DNA of 64,000 bases from positions 120,013 to 184,012 of the forward strand of contig JBAYIS010000004.1 of assembly GCA_041665525.1 (NCBI GenBank), in the 5' to 3' direction. This document shows, one piece after another, positions 34,676 through 43,062 of this stretch (positions are counted from its first letter, which is position 1; every line of letters starts with the position of its first letter). The DNA is from UBA8401 sp041665525. GTDB taxonomy: Bacteria; Bacteroidota; Ignavibacteria; UBA10030; UBA8401. Below the pieces are notes generated by a model. It was not told the DNA's origin. It saw nothing but the letters and a program-made list of their open reading frames with translations, and ran no database searches. The position numbers and the translations under genes were made by a program.

Positions 34676-35167
34676 ATGAAACTGATCCTGATTGCCGCAC
34701 TTAATAATCGCCGTGTCATCGGAAGGCAGGGGAGTATTCCGTGGCAACTACCGGAGGATCTGCAACGATTCAAAGAACTGACGTCGCACCATGTAGTATT
34801 GATGGGAAGGAAGACGTTTGAATCCATAGGGAAGATCCTGCCGGATCGCAGAAACATCGTCCTCACTCATCGCGCAACATTATCGGATGATGTTGAACAA
34901 TATCATTCACTTAAGGAAGCGTTACAGCATCTTGCAGCAGAAGAAAAGGTATTTGTCATCGGAGGGGAGGATGTGTACCGTCAAACAATCGATCACGCCG
35001 ATGAACTTCATCTGACGATTGTTGATAATGACGAGGAGGGCGATGCACACTTCCCGTCATACCATCATTTCATCGGTCGCCGATATTTGCTCAGTTCAAC
35101 AGAGCAACGCCAAGGATTTCGTTTTGAACACTATGTTAGATTGGACGATACTCCGGCAATTCAATAA
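34676..35167 (+). CDS. folA: Dihydrofolate reductase
   Basis: 163 residues. LILIAALNNRRVIGRQGSIPW is the N-terminal strand and Met20-type loop, LPEDLQRFKELT holds the conserved acidic residue for folate binding, VVLMGRKTFESIG the NADPH phosphate loop, and VFVIGGEDVYRQ the glycine-rich segment. It reduces dihydrofolate to tetrahydrofolate. ATG 34676 matches the family start; two in-frame ATGs upstream (34637 and 34646) lie in the rsmI 3' end. The 3' end overlaps the convergent propeller kinase gene by 32 bases. Confidence 0.92.
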   Translation: MKLILIAALNNRRVIGRQGSIPWQLPEDLQRFKELTSHHVVLMGRKTFESIGKILPDRRNIVLTHRATLSDDVEQYHSLKEALQHLAAEEKVFVIGGEDVYRQTIDHADELHLTIVDNDEEGDAHFPSYHHFIGRRYLLSSTEQRQGFRFEHYVRLDDTPAIQ

Positions 35168-38100
35168 TGAATGTTGAGCCGTTGCCAAATTCGCTTTCAG
35201 CCCAAACCTTCCCGTTATGCATTTCCACAATCTTCTTCACGATGGCGAGACCGAGTCCGGTAGAGATTTCGCCGCCGGTCGGTTGTGCCGAGAGCCGTTT
35301 AAACTGCTGGAACAACTGCTTCTTATCTTCTTCGGTCAATCCCGGTCCCTGATCCTTGATTCTGATCTTCACGATAAATTCCAACACCTCGATTGATACG
35401 GCAATAGATGTGCCCGGCCGTGAGAATTTTCCGGCATTATTGATCAGATTGTCCACCGCTTCATTCAGCCATCGTTCGCTGCCGCTGACAATACATTTTT
35501 CTACGGACGATGTGAACTGGACCGACTGTTCTTTTTGTTGCAGCTGGATCCTGTTCTTCATTACGGACAGTTCCACCAGCTGAACGATATCCACCCGCGA
35601 CTTTGTGAAAACCAGCTGTCCTTGTTCCAGTGCGGACGAGCTCAGTGTGTCTTCGATCAACCGGAGCATATACAGCGTCGTCTGTTCCATCAGATGGGCA
35701 TGTTCTTTTACGGACGATTGATCAAATTGCGGATCGTTGATTGTATGTGCGAATTGGTTCAGATTCACTACTTTGTTCTTGAAGTCATGCGACAGGATTC
35801 CTAACAGATCTGATTTTTCCTTATTGGCTTTGTCCAAGCGCAGATTACTGCGGGATAATTCATCCCGTGCGGATTCGACATCCTGCAGGTGCACCTCAAT
35901 CTTTTCCTTCGCTTCTACGAGGTCCTTGGTCCGTTCATCCACAACAATTTTTAATTGTTTTGCATGCCGATGGATACTGGCTGTTCGCAATGCGTACAAA
36001 CCGGCTCCCATCAGGATCAAACCGACACCGATTAGTGCATAGAAGTAGGGGGTTTGATAAAAGAACGGCAGCAGTACGATTGTAGCCTTTGCTTCGTTCT
36101 CGCTCCACGTTCCATCGTCGGTAAGTGTGCTGACACAAAATGTATATTGTCCCGGCTGCAGATTCGTGTAATAGGCCGCCCGCCGTGAACCGGCATCTAC
36201 CCATTCATCTTTAAATCCGAGAAGCCTGTATCGAAACCGAATTCGCTCCGGTGCGACATAGCTGATAGATGTATAATGAAATTCTACTGATGAATTGCCC
36301 GGTTCCAGAACAACAGTCGAATCCGGGTATACGGTGCTGTCCGCGATTCTGATCTCCTCAATATGAAGGGGAAAACGAACTTCCTTTTCGATCATTCTAT
36401 CCGGATCGACGCGCGCCAGACCTCCAACTGTAGTGAACCAGATCTTTCCATCATGTGTCTTGATGATACATGGACTGGAAACGCCGCTGATTTCAGCATT
36501 TTGCAGTCCGTCGGAACGGCCGAAATCGATCTTAGAGAATTTCGCCGTTTTCTTTTCAAAAATGTCCTGAAACTCTGCTTTACGGATCCGTGTGATCCCC
36601 TGGTTTCCGCCGATCCATAAGAATCCCTTATTATCCTCCGACATCATCAATGTCACGTCCTCGCGCAATCCATCTTTTGTTGTAAACACCTGTACGATGC
36701 CATTGCGGATCCTGTTAATGCCGCCGCCGTTCGTTCCAGCCCAGACATCGTTCTCTTTATCAATATACAATGATAGAATGAAATTATTGGAAAGACCATT
36801 CTCGGTGGAGATTGTTTCGATCCCTTTCGGAGTGATCTTATTGATGCCGCCGCCGTTGGTGCCTACCCATATCTGGTCATTTCCGGACCTGACCATTGCC
36901 AATACATTATCATTGGCGAGTCCCTGCATTGTCGTCAATGGAAGTATACTGTCGCCGACAATGCGGGAGATACCGCCGCCGTATGTTGCGACCCATATTT
37001 CATTATTAAAACCTTCCAGTATGGCGCGAATATAATTCTCCGCGAGACCGTCTTCCGATGTAATGCGTTTAAACTGTGCGCCCTGTTTCTTCCGTTCATC
37101 GAATTGAAGCACACCGCCGCCGTCGGTCCCGATCCACAACACGCCGTTTTTATCCTCATACAATGCCCTGATGAATTTATTCGGAAGTTCTGTTTCGTTA
37201 TTCCAGATTTTTATCCCGTCGTTATCTATTCGATTCAAACCGTTGCCGTTTGTGCCGATCCACAACCGGTTGCGCGAATCTTCAAAAACTGTACGGACGT
37301 ACGAATCACTCAGCCCGAATTTTTTTCCAAACAGTTCGAATTTCCGGATATGGATCTGGCTGAGCCCGTTTCGCGTACCGATCCAGATATTGTTTTCGTT
37401 GTCTTGAAAAATTGTCCGGACAAAATTGTTCACCAATCCCTCATCGACTGTTAATGCATCGAACATCCTTATTCCGTTCGTTTCGATGCATCGGTTGATG
37501 CCGCCACCATCAGTTCCGATCCACACAACGTTGGATCGATCTACGAACAATGTCCGGATTGCGTTGTTCGTCAATCCGTTCGCAGTTGTGAAGACCTGAA
37601 TTTTGTCATCCTGCAATCTGGCAAGCCCGCTTGGTGTACCGATCCAGATAACGCCGTTTTGATCGATGGCCAGAGCGGAAATGGAGTTGTTCGGAAGTCC
37701 ATTGTTTATGGTCAAAGTGCGGGGTTTATCGTTATCGACGATGATCAAGCCGACATCGGTGGCGAGCAGAATCCTGTTCATTTTATCCCTGACGATCGTT
37801 CGGAGCAGAAAATTCTGCGGAAGGACCGCGGAAGCATACGGAACGATGCCCAACAGTGCCCCGGTGTCATCGAACGAAAGTTTTTGAATTCCGTTCCGTT
37901 CTGTTCCGGCAAGGAGATAATTATTTCCGTCGTACAAGAAGGTCTTGATGAATTCATTCCCGAAGCCGCCGATTTCCTGTATGGCCGAAAATGCATGGCG
38001 ATCATATTTCACAACACCGCCGCCATTCGTCCCGATCCAAACGATACCGTTTTTATCTTCAATCAGCGTCGTAACGTGGTTGATCTTGAATGCTGGTGTG

Positions 38101-38348
38101 AGGGATTTGTTGAAGTGTAAGAATTTATTCCCGTCATATCGTGCCAGCCCAGCGTATGTGCCGATCCAAATATATCCATCCGATGTCTGGTAGACGAGAT
38201 CGACAGTATTTTGCGGCAGACCGTTATCGGCAGTGAAATTGGTGATGACATAACTGCTGAATGGTGGGATAGGCCGGTTTTCCCGCATTATGGAAAATGC
38301 GTGAGAGGTAAAGAGGATCAGGGAGAGAATGAGAGAGAACGTTTTCAT
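35136..38348 (-). CDS. Two-component propeller histidine kinase (Reg_prop-YYY-HisKA-HATPase)
   Basis: 1070 residues. After a signal peptide (1-19) come 14 propeller repeats of the form ...WIGTxGGGxxR, enough for two seven-bladed beta-propellers (about 40-640). A Y_Y_Y domain (VEFHYTSISYVAPERIRFRYRLLG), one transmembrane helix (FYALIGVGLILMGAGLYALR), a coiled coil, HisKA (LLGILSHDFKNKV) and HATPase_c (WLNEAVDNLINNAGKFS, GLGLAIVKKIV) follow. The periplasmic propellers resemble those of hybrid two-component sensors for glycans, but the receiver and AraC output of classical HTCS proteins are absent, so a separate regulator is needed. No regulator gene is adjacent. Confidence 0.92.
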   Translation of the reverse strand: MKTFSLILSLILFTSHAFSIMRENRPIPPFSSYVITNFTADNGLPQNTVDLVYQTSDGYIWIGTYAGLARYDGNKFLHFNKSLTPAFKINHVTTLIEDKNGIVWIGTNGGGVVKYDRHAFSAIQEIGGFGNEFIKTFLYDGNNYLLAGTERNGIQKLSFDDTGALLGIVPYASAVLPQNFLLRTIVRDKMNRILLATDVGLIIVDNDKPRTLTINNGLPNNSISALAIDQNGVIWIGTPSGLARLQDDKIQVFTTANGLTNNAIRTLFVDRSNVVWIGTDGGGINRCIETNGIRMFDALTVDEGLVNNFVRTIFQDNENNIWIGTRNGLSQIHIRKFELFGKKFGLSDSYVRTVFEDSRNRLWIGTNGNGLNRIDNDGIKIWNNETELPNKFIRALYEDKNGVLWIGTDGGGVLQFDERKKQGAQFKRITSEDGLAENYIRAILEGFNNEIWVATYGGGISRIVGDSILPLTTMQGLANDNVLAMVRSGNDQIWVGTNGGGINKITPKGIETISTENGLSNNFILSLYIDKENDVWAGTNGGGINRIRNGIVQVFTTKDGLREDVTLMMSEDNKGFLWIGGNQGITRIRKAEFQDIFEKKTAKFSKIDFGRSDGLQNAEISGVSSPCIIKTHDGKIWFTTVGGLARVDPDRMIEKEVRFPLHIEEIRIADSTVYPDSTVVLEPGNSSVEFHYTSISYVAPERIRFRYRLLGFKDEWVDAGSRRAAYYTNLQPGQYTFCVSTLTDDGTWSENEAKATIVLLPFFYQTPYFYALIGVGLILMGAGLYALRTASIHRHAKQLKIVVDERTKDLVEAKEKIEVHLQDVESARDELSRSNLRLDKANKEKSDLLGILSHDFKNKVVNLNQFAHTINDPQFDQSSVKEHAHLMEQTTLYMLRLIEDTLSSSALEQGQLVFTKSRVDIVQLVELSVMKNRIQLQQKEQSVQFTSSVEKCIVSGSERWLNEAVDNLINNAGKFSRPGTSIAVSIEVLEFIVKIRIKDQGPGLTEEDKKQLFQQFKRLSAQPTGGEISTGLGLAIVKKIVEMHNGKVWAESEFGNGSTFIIELPEYRPI

Positions 38349-38410
38349 AGGGCGCTGCTCAATAAGTGCAATAATTTACTAATTAAATCTTGAAGAGTTA
38401 TAGTGAATTT

Positions 38411-38544
38411 GTTAGAAAGTTCTAAATGCCCACTGAATTCTATTTATTTCTCTTTGCTTATGAATAGCTATAAATCCAGACAGTTTTATCAGCAATGTCT
38501 ATGGTAATCGAGAATTCAGGCGGGAGCCAGTGCAACTTTCTAAC
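38411..38544. repeat. 11-bp inverted repeat in the gap before the ECF sigma gene
   Basis: GTTAGAAAGTT (38411-38421) and AACTTTCTAAC (38534-38544) are exact inverted copies 112 bases apart. The right arm covers the proposed -35 element of the sigma promoter. The 217-base gap between the propeller kinase and the sigma gene holds nothing else recognisable. Confidence 0.6.
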
Positions 38545-38560
38545 TGTTTTTTCATCTTAT
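38531..38560 (+). promoter_or_regulatory. Putative ECF-type promoter of the sigma operon
   Basis: TGCAACTTTC (38531-38540), 12 bases, then CATCTTATA (38553-38561). The AACTT core is 16 bases from TCTTAT, as in sigma-E class promoters. ECF genes are commonly autoregulated. The start point would fall within a few bases of the ATG at 38566, giving a leaderless or nearly leaderless mRNA. Pattern only. Confidence 0.45.
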
Positions 38561-38565
38561 AGGTG

Positions 38566-39126
38566 ATGCATCCCACTCCTATAACAGATGAGCAGCTGGC
38601 GAGCCGATTGCAAAACGGCGACGAACAAGCGATTGCAATGATCTATGAACGGTTCAAGCATGGATTGTTCCGGTTTTGCATGCGGTTGGTATCAGAATCG
38701 GAGATTGCAGAAGACATCGTTCAGGAGACGTTTGTGCGGATGATCGACGAAAAGATGTCTTTGCACAATCCGGCGGCGCTGAAATCCTGGATGTACATGA
38801 TTGCACGGAACGAAGCGTTTACCCAACTAAAAAAAAGGAAAAGGACCAGGATGTTGTTCGAAGACGACCAGGATGTGTTCATTGAAGAATCTACTTCAGA
38901 CTCGATCGAGACAGCGGAGCGGAGCGCCATCATTACATCATTCGTCAATAGACTGCTTCCTCAATACAAAGAGGTTCTGGTATTACGGGAATATGAAGCG
39001 ATGAATTATGAAGAGATCGCCGAAGTCATCGGTGCCAGTGTCGCGACGGTGAAATCGCGATTGTTCCGGGCGCGTAAAGCCCTTTCAGAAAAATTATTAC
39101 CATTGCGGAAAGCGAGCGACCTATGA
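38566..39126 (+). CDS. ECF-type RNA polymerase sigma factor
   Basis: 186 residues with region 2 (IYERFKHGLFRFCMRLVSESEIAEDIVQETFVRM, SWMYMIARNEAFTQLKKRKR) and region 4 (LLPQYKEVLVLREYEAMNYEEIAEVIGASVATVKSRLFRARKAL). It should direct polymerase to a small regulon including probably its own promoter. ATG 38566 is chosen; a GTG at 38563 is directly before it. Its stop overlaps the next gene's ATG by four bases, the usual coupling with an anti-sigma. Confidence 0.9.
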   Translation: MHPTPITDEQLASRLQNGDEQAIAMIYERFKHGLFRFCMRLVSESEIAEDIVQETFVRMIDEKMSLHNPAALKSWMYMIARNEAFTQLKKRKRTRMLFEDDQDVFIEESTSDSIETAERSAIITSFVNRLLPQYKEVLVLREYEAMNYEEIAEVIGASVATVKSRLFRARKALSEKLLPLRKASDL

Positions 39127-39560
39127 ACGAGAAGGAAGAATTACTTCAACGGTGTTTTGATAATGACCTGGACGACGGAGAATTGAGGATGCTATTTGTG
39201 GAACTCGGGAAGAATGCGGTACTGCGGAGAAGTTTCCGCGCAATGCAATTGTTACGAGAAGATCTTCATTCTATTTCATCCCCGGAAGTGCCGAGGACAC
39301 TGGATGAACGTATAGAAAGAATCGGACGCCGGTCCGTGTTGAGACTGTTGCCGAACGCAGCACCGTTCAAACGGTTTGCAATAAAGAAAATATCCGTGTC
39401 CGCTCCCGCCATTGCCGCATCGTTTTTATTAGTGTTGTTCGGCAGCTATTATGCTGCAACCCGGATTTTCGTTCCGGTACCAAAAATGGAATATGTGTAT
39501 GTGGTTGAAATGCCTGCCTATGTGGTGCAAAGCAATTATCAGGAAATAAAAAACAATTAA
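39123..39560 (+). CDS. Probable membrane anti-sigma factor
   Basis: 145 residues. The N-terminal cytoplasmic part (LLQRCFDNDLDDGELRMLFVELGKNAVLRRSFRAMQLLREDL) has the short helical form of anti-sigma domains in Bacteroidetes, lacking the usual HxxxCxxC zinc motif. One transmembrane helix lies at about 98-118 (SAPAIAASFLLVLFGSYYAA), leaving a short outer tail of about 27 residues. It is translationally coupled to the ECF sigma gene. The call rests mainly on position and topology, not on strong sequence motifs. Confidence 0.65.
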   Translation: MNEKEELLQRCFDNDLDDGELRMLFVELGKNAVLRRSFRAMQLLREDLHSISSPEVPRTLDERIERIGRRSVLRLLPNAAPFKRFAIKKISVSAPAIAASFLLVLFGSYYAATRIFVPVPKMEYVYVVEMPAYVVQSNYQEIKNN

Positions 39561-39571
39561 ACGGAGAAGCT

Positions 39572-40312
39572 ATGAAAAACCAGATTCTTGTTATTCTTAC
39601 CATCGGTGTGCTGTCTTCTGTATCTGCACAACCCGACCTTAATTCATTCGCATTCAATTCAGAATCCGAAGTGATCGAACAAAAACAGAAATCCAGCGGC
39701 ATAGTGCTCGGCACGGTGATTGATATCGATGATCGCAGCCCGCTCGACAAAGCTACCGTGGAGATTCTCGGCACGGGAATCAAAGTCACCACGGCAAAGG
39801 ACGGGCAGTTCAAGATATCCGGAGTTTCGGGAGGCTTCATCCAGATCCGGGCAACGGCAGCAGGGTATGATCAGCAAACACAGAATAATCTGTACGTGGA
39901 CAGCGGGAAATCAGTAACGGCATTTTTCATGTTGAAAAAGAGCGGTCTCAGCCAGAAATCGGAATCAGAGCACACAATGCCTGTGCCGATTGCAACCAAA
40001 TCTCCCGGATACCCGGAGGAGGCACGGAAGAATGGAGTAGAAGGAATTTTTTATTTCAGGGTTGATATTTCAGAGACCGGCGCGATTATTAAAGCAAATT
40101 GCTTCGAGCGGAGCGTCTTTGCTGATCACGGGAAATTGAAGGATCATGAAGTATATGACAAATACCGGCAGGCAGTGAATCAATTGGAGAAGGAAGCCCT
40201 GGAATCGATCTGGCAATGGAAATTCAAACCAGCATATAAAGAGGGGAAGGCGATCATGTCAACGGTGACTCTGCCCGTGAGATTCAAATTGTCCGACGAT
40301 AAAAAAGATTAG
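39572..40312 (+). CDS. Exported carboxypeptidase-regulatory / TonB C-terminal-domain protein
   Basis: 246 residues with a signal peptide (1-18). A CarboxypepD_reg-like domain (about 48-125, GTVIDIDDRSPLDKATVEILGTG) is followed by a TonB C-terminal-like domain (about 140-240) containing YPEEARKNGVEGIFYFRVDISETGAI and SIWQWKFKPA, as in energy-transducer TonB and related proteins. It lacks the N-terminal anchor helix of classical TonB, so it is probably periplasmic or an envelope accessory. GGAG precedes the start. It is the third gene of the sigma/anti-sigma operon and therefore a likely target or sensor of that sigma. Confidence 0.75.
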   Translation: MKNQILVILTIGVLSSVSAQPDLNSFAFNSESEVIEQKQKSSGIVLGTVIDIDDRSPLDKATVEILGTGIKVTTAKDGQFKISGVSGGFIQIRATAAGYDQQTQNNLYVDSGKSVTAFFMLKKSGLSQKSESEHTMPVPIATKSPGYPEEARKNGVEGIFYFRVDISETGAIIKANCFERSVFADHGKLKDHEVYDKYRQAVNQLEKEALESIWQWKFKPAYKEGKAIMSTVTLPVRFKLSDDKKD

Positions 40313-40728
40313 TCCTTTACATCGACGCTGTAGGTGACAATTGCGCCTGCAGCTTCGAGTGTTTTAGAAACGGAGCAATATTTTGTTACAGAAAGCTCAA
40401 CGGCGCGTTGAGCTTTTTCTTTTGGCACTGCGCCCTTTATTTCAAAATACAAATGTACTTTTTTCCAGAGGTTTGCTTCCTTCCCGGTATCACGTTCTCC
40501 CTCCACTGATACAGTTAATTCATACTGTTCAATCCGTTGTTTCTTCAGGATGGAAATAACGTCAATGGAACTGCATGCTCCAGCGGCGGCTAGCAGCGTC
40601 TGCATTGGACGAAATCCTTCATCATTCCCTCCGCCGGAGGAGGAATTATCAAAAACGATCGTTCTGGCAAATTCATTCTTTGCTTCAAGCTGAAACGCAT
40701 TATTAACACGTCTGAGTGTGATTTTCAT
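40309..40728 (-). CDS. OsmC/Ohr-family protein
   Basis: 139 residues. The OsmC fold is indicated by FRPMQTLLAAAGACSSIDVISILKKQ, which carries the first conserved cysteine of the peroxidase pair, and VTKYCSVSKTLEAAGA with the second. Family members reduce organic hydroperoxides using the two cysteines in the cytoplasm. ATG 40728 is chosen because GGAG is 8 bases upstream; the in-frame ATG at 40752 lacks this. Its stop codon overlaps the stop codon of the convergent plus-strand gene (shared bases 40310-40311). Confidence 0.85.
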   Translation of the reverse strand: MKITLRRVNNAFQLEAKNEFARTIVFDNSSSGGGNDEGFRPMQTLLAAAGACSSIDVISILKKQRIEQYELTVSVEGERDTGKEANLWKKVHLYFEIKGAVPKEKAQRAVELSVTKYCSVSKTLEAAGAIVTYSVDVKD

Positions 40729-40836
40729 AGATCTCCGAAAGTAATGGGACAATATACGAAAAATGGAGCAGAATTTATCGCATTGATTTTGCTGCGAGTA
40801 TTCTCTACTTTTCTCCGATCACACAAGAGGACTATC

Positions 40837-41286
40837 ATGGAATCCCTGTCGAACGAATTACTCTGGTTCTTTTTTGGATTGGCACTCATGCTGGGAGAGA
40901 TCATCACTCCGGGATTTGTGCTGATCTTTTTCGGTATCAGTGCCTGGCTTATCTCCCTGCTGCTGTGGTTCGGGGTGCCGATTACCTTCACGACGCAACT
41001 CTTCACCTTTCTTATTGTCTCGATCCTTTCCCTGATAGTATTCCGGAAGTACGGAAGCAAATACTCCCACGGCAAGGTCATCAAGCCGGATGCAACGGCG
41101 GCATTTGACGACATCCGGGGGGAACGTGCCGTAGCAATCACGGATATCATTCCCGCAACGGGGGGAAGGGTGGAATTTCATGGCACCGTGTGGAATGCGG
41201 AATCAGAATTTGCGATTAACAACGGTGCACCCGTAGAAGTCCTTGAACGGAACAATCTCACATTGAAAGTAAAACCAGCGGCATAA
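40837..41286 (+). CDS. NfeD-family membrane protein
   Basis: 149 residues. Two or three transmembrane helices (LLWFFFGLALMLGEIITPGFVLIFFGISAWLISLLLWFG, then FLIVSILSLIVFRKY) are followed by a C-terminal OB-fold NfeD domain (about 80-148, GERAVAITDIIPATGGRVEFHGTVWNAES). NfeD proteins accompany SPFH/stomatin proteins in membrane microdomains and may stabilise them. ATG 40837 is preferred because AGAGGA precedes it; the longer in-frame start at 40744 lies next to the OsmC start region. The SPFH gene follows after 13 bases. Confidence 0.88.
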   Translation: MESLSNELLWFFFGLALMLGEIITPGFVLIFFGISAWLISLLLWFGVPITFTTQLFTFLIVSILSLIVFRKYGSKYSHGKVIKPDATAAFDDIRGERAVAITDIIPATGGRVEFHGTVWNAESEFAINNGAPVEVLERNNLTLKVKPAA

Positions 41287-41299
41287 AGGAGCCAATGTT

Positions 41300-42250
41300 A
41301 TGGAAGCATATATTCTCATAGGTCTCATTCTCTTTGCATTTATTTTGCTGGCGAAGACCGCCCGTGTTGTGCCGCAGAAGACGGTCTTTATCATCGAACG
41401 GCTCGGGAAATTCAGCGCCACACTGGATGCAGGATTCCATATACTCATCCCCTTTATCGACCGGGTTGCGTACAAACATTCGATGAAGGAAATGGTCATC
41501 GATGTTCCACCGCAGAGTTGCATTACGAAAGACAATATCGGCGTGGAAGTGGATGGGATTCTCTATGTTCAGATCACCGATCCGGTGAAAGCATCCTATG
41601 GCGTTGATAATTATATCTTCGCCTCCACACAGTTGGCGCAAACGACGATGCGAAGCGAGATCGGCAGGATCGATCTCGACAAGACATTCGAAGAACGGGA
41701 TAAGATTAATCAAGAGATTGTCATGGCGGTGGACAAAGCCGCCGCACCATGGGGATTAAAAGTGACACGTCACGAGATTAAAAATATTATCCCTCCGCCT
41801 AGCATCAAGGATGCAATGGAAAAACAAATGCGGGCGGAACGGGAAAAACGGGCGTTGATCGCAGAATCCGAAGGTGATAAACAAGCGAAAATCAATCGTG
41901 CCGAGGGAGAGAAGCAGGAAGCGATCGCAAAGTCCGAAGGGGAGAAGATGAAACGGATCAATGAAGCGGAAGGTCGCGCACAGGAGATTGAACGAGTGGC
42001 ACAAGCCACCGCAAAAGGGATCCGGGAGATCGCCAATGCGATCAATGAAAAAGGAGGACTCGATGCAGTGAATTTGCGCATTGCAGAACAGTATCTGGGA
42101 GAGTTCGGTAAACTCGCACAAAAGAACAATACGATGATCATTCCCTCCAATTTATCCGATGTCGCTGGAACGGTCGGGGCAGTGGCAAAGATCTTTTCCG
42201 GGATGAGTCAGACAAGCGGCGATGCGACAAAAGAAGCGATGAAGAAGTAA
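41300..42250 (+). CDS. SPFH/Band 7 protein (stomatin/paraslipin, QmcA type)
   Basis: 316 residues. An N-terminal membrane anchor (ILIGLILFAFILLAKTARVV) is followed by an SPFH domain (about 28-200, VPQKTVFIIERLGKFSATLDAGFHILIPFIDRV) and a coiled-coil tail rich in Ala/Glu (about 175-245, EGEKQEAIAKSEGEKMKRINEAEG). This is the paraslipin/QmcA branch. It oligomerises in the inner membrane and is thought to organise lipid microdomains and protease access. AGGAG precedes the start. It is paired with the NfeD gene upstream, as in many bacteria. Confidence 0.92.
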   Translation: MEAYILIGLILFAFILLAKTARVVPQKTVFIIERLGKFSATLDAGFHILIPFIDRVAYKHSMKEMVIDVPPQSCITKDNIGVEVDGILYVQITDPVKASYGVDNYIFASTQLAQTTMRSEIGRIDLDKTFEERDKINQEIVMAVDKAAAPWGLKVTRHEIKNIIPPPSIKDAMEKQMRAEREKRALIAESEGDKQAKINRAEGEKQEAIAKSEGEKMKRINEAEGRAQEIERVAQATAKGIREIANAINEKGGLDAVNLRIAEQYLGEFGKLAQKNNTMIIPSNLSDVAGTVGAVAKIFSGMSQTSGDATKEAMKK

Positions 42251-42272
42251 ATTCCGACAGATGTCATTCACT

Positions 42273-42312
42273 ACGGTGCAGTACACCACAACGGTGGACT
42301 GCACCGTCTTAC
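42273..42312. terminator. Bidirectional terminator between SPFH and barrel-protein genes
   Basis: A perfect 10-bp stem (42273-42282 with 42298-42307). The 15-base loop can add a further CCAC/GTGG pairing (42286-42289 with 42294-42297). It is followed by CTTACTTTT on the plus strand and lies between convergent stops. Confidence 0.75.
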
Positions 42313-42314
42313 TT

Positions 42315-43007
42315 TTAAAAAGCGGAACCAAGATTGATAGTAATGAAAAATCCTCCGAATTCATTTTTTCTGCGGATCTTTCCCGGTGTCGTATCATTCA
42401 CGGGAGGATCCTGCAGGCTTTCAATCCCATTGCTGAACGGCACGAAATAGTACCGAATATTGATCCCGGATAAACTTCCCATATCGCTTCCGAAGAACGC
42501 CCCGAATCCTACGTATCCTCCAACAGTATAATGCGACCGTGCATAACTGAGACTGTTGAAATATTCACGTGCATAGGGCGAAGCCAAGACGAGCGAAGGG
42601 CCTGCACCGGCATTTACATACGGACGAAAACTATCGGTGATATCATCTGCAAACAATCTGTATTGCACTCCAAACATCAGCGGGATCAACAAAAAGCGGT
42701 TGAGTTTTCCCGGGACAAATGACTGTCCCCAATAATCGTAATATTCCACTTCATTCTCATCCTTCGACTCGGCAATCCCCAGAGTAACAGTTCCGAAAAG
42801 TTCGCGCGAATATTGATGCCGGTAAAATCCTGCCAAACCGAATCCATTGTTCGAAAGGAGAATATCCACACCCCATGCATCGTCAAAGGATGTCCGGATC
42901 GGATCCGACGATTCCGGTTCGGGGGAGGTAAAGACAATAGTGGAATCCGGTTGTTGCGCAACAAGCAGTGTCGTTGCGATCATCACTGCAGAAAGAATTT
43001 TCTTCAT
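42315..43007 (-). CDS. Predicted outer-membrane beta-barrel protein, unrecognised
   Basis: 230 residues with a signal peptide (MKKILSAVMIATTLLVAQQ). Alternating beta segments follow (WGVDILLSNNGFGLAGFYRHQY, LLIPLMFGVQYRLFA, YTVGGYVGFGAFFGS) and the protein ends in FITINLGSAF with a terminal Phe, as expected for an outer-membrane barrel of 8-10 strands. No specific family is recognised; the RPYVNAGAGPSLVL segment is common in small outer-membrane barrel proteins. ATG 43007 is the start of the signal peptide; an in-frame ATG at 43085 is inside the upstream gene. It follows the RlmI-like gene on the same strand by 55 bases. Confidence 0.7.
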   Translation of the reverse strand: MKKILSAVMIATTLLVAQQPDSTIVFTSPEPESSDPIRTSFDDAWGVDILLSNNGFGLAGFYRHQYSRELFGTVTLGIAESKDENEVEYYDYWGQSFVPGKLNRFLLIPLMFGVQYRLFADDITDSFRPYVNAGAGPSLVLASPYAREYFNSLSYARSHYTVGGYVGFGAFFGSDMGSLSGINIRYYFVPFSNGIESLQDPPVNDTTPGKIRRKNEFGGFFITINLGSAF

Positions 43008-43062
43008 AGCTGCCTCGCGAATTGTGGAGTGACGCACGGCAGTTCTCTCCCGTGCGGCACGG

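Noticed and set aside
36600..38200. Repeated GCCGCCGCC-type text on the plus strand
   Set aside because: It is the complement of the GTNGGG codons of the propeller repeats, not a DNA repeat element or CRISPR.
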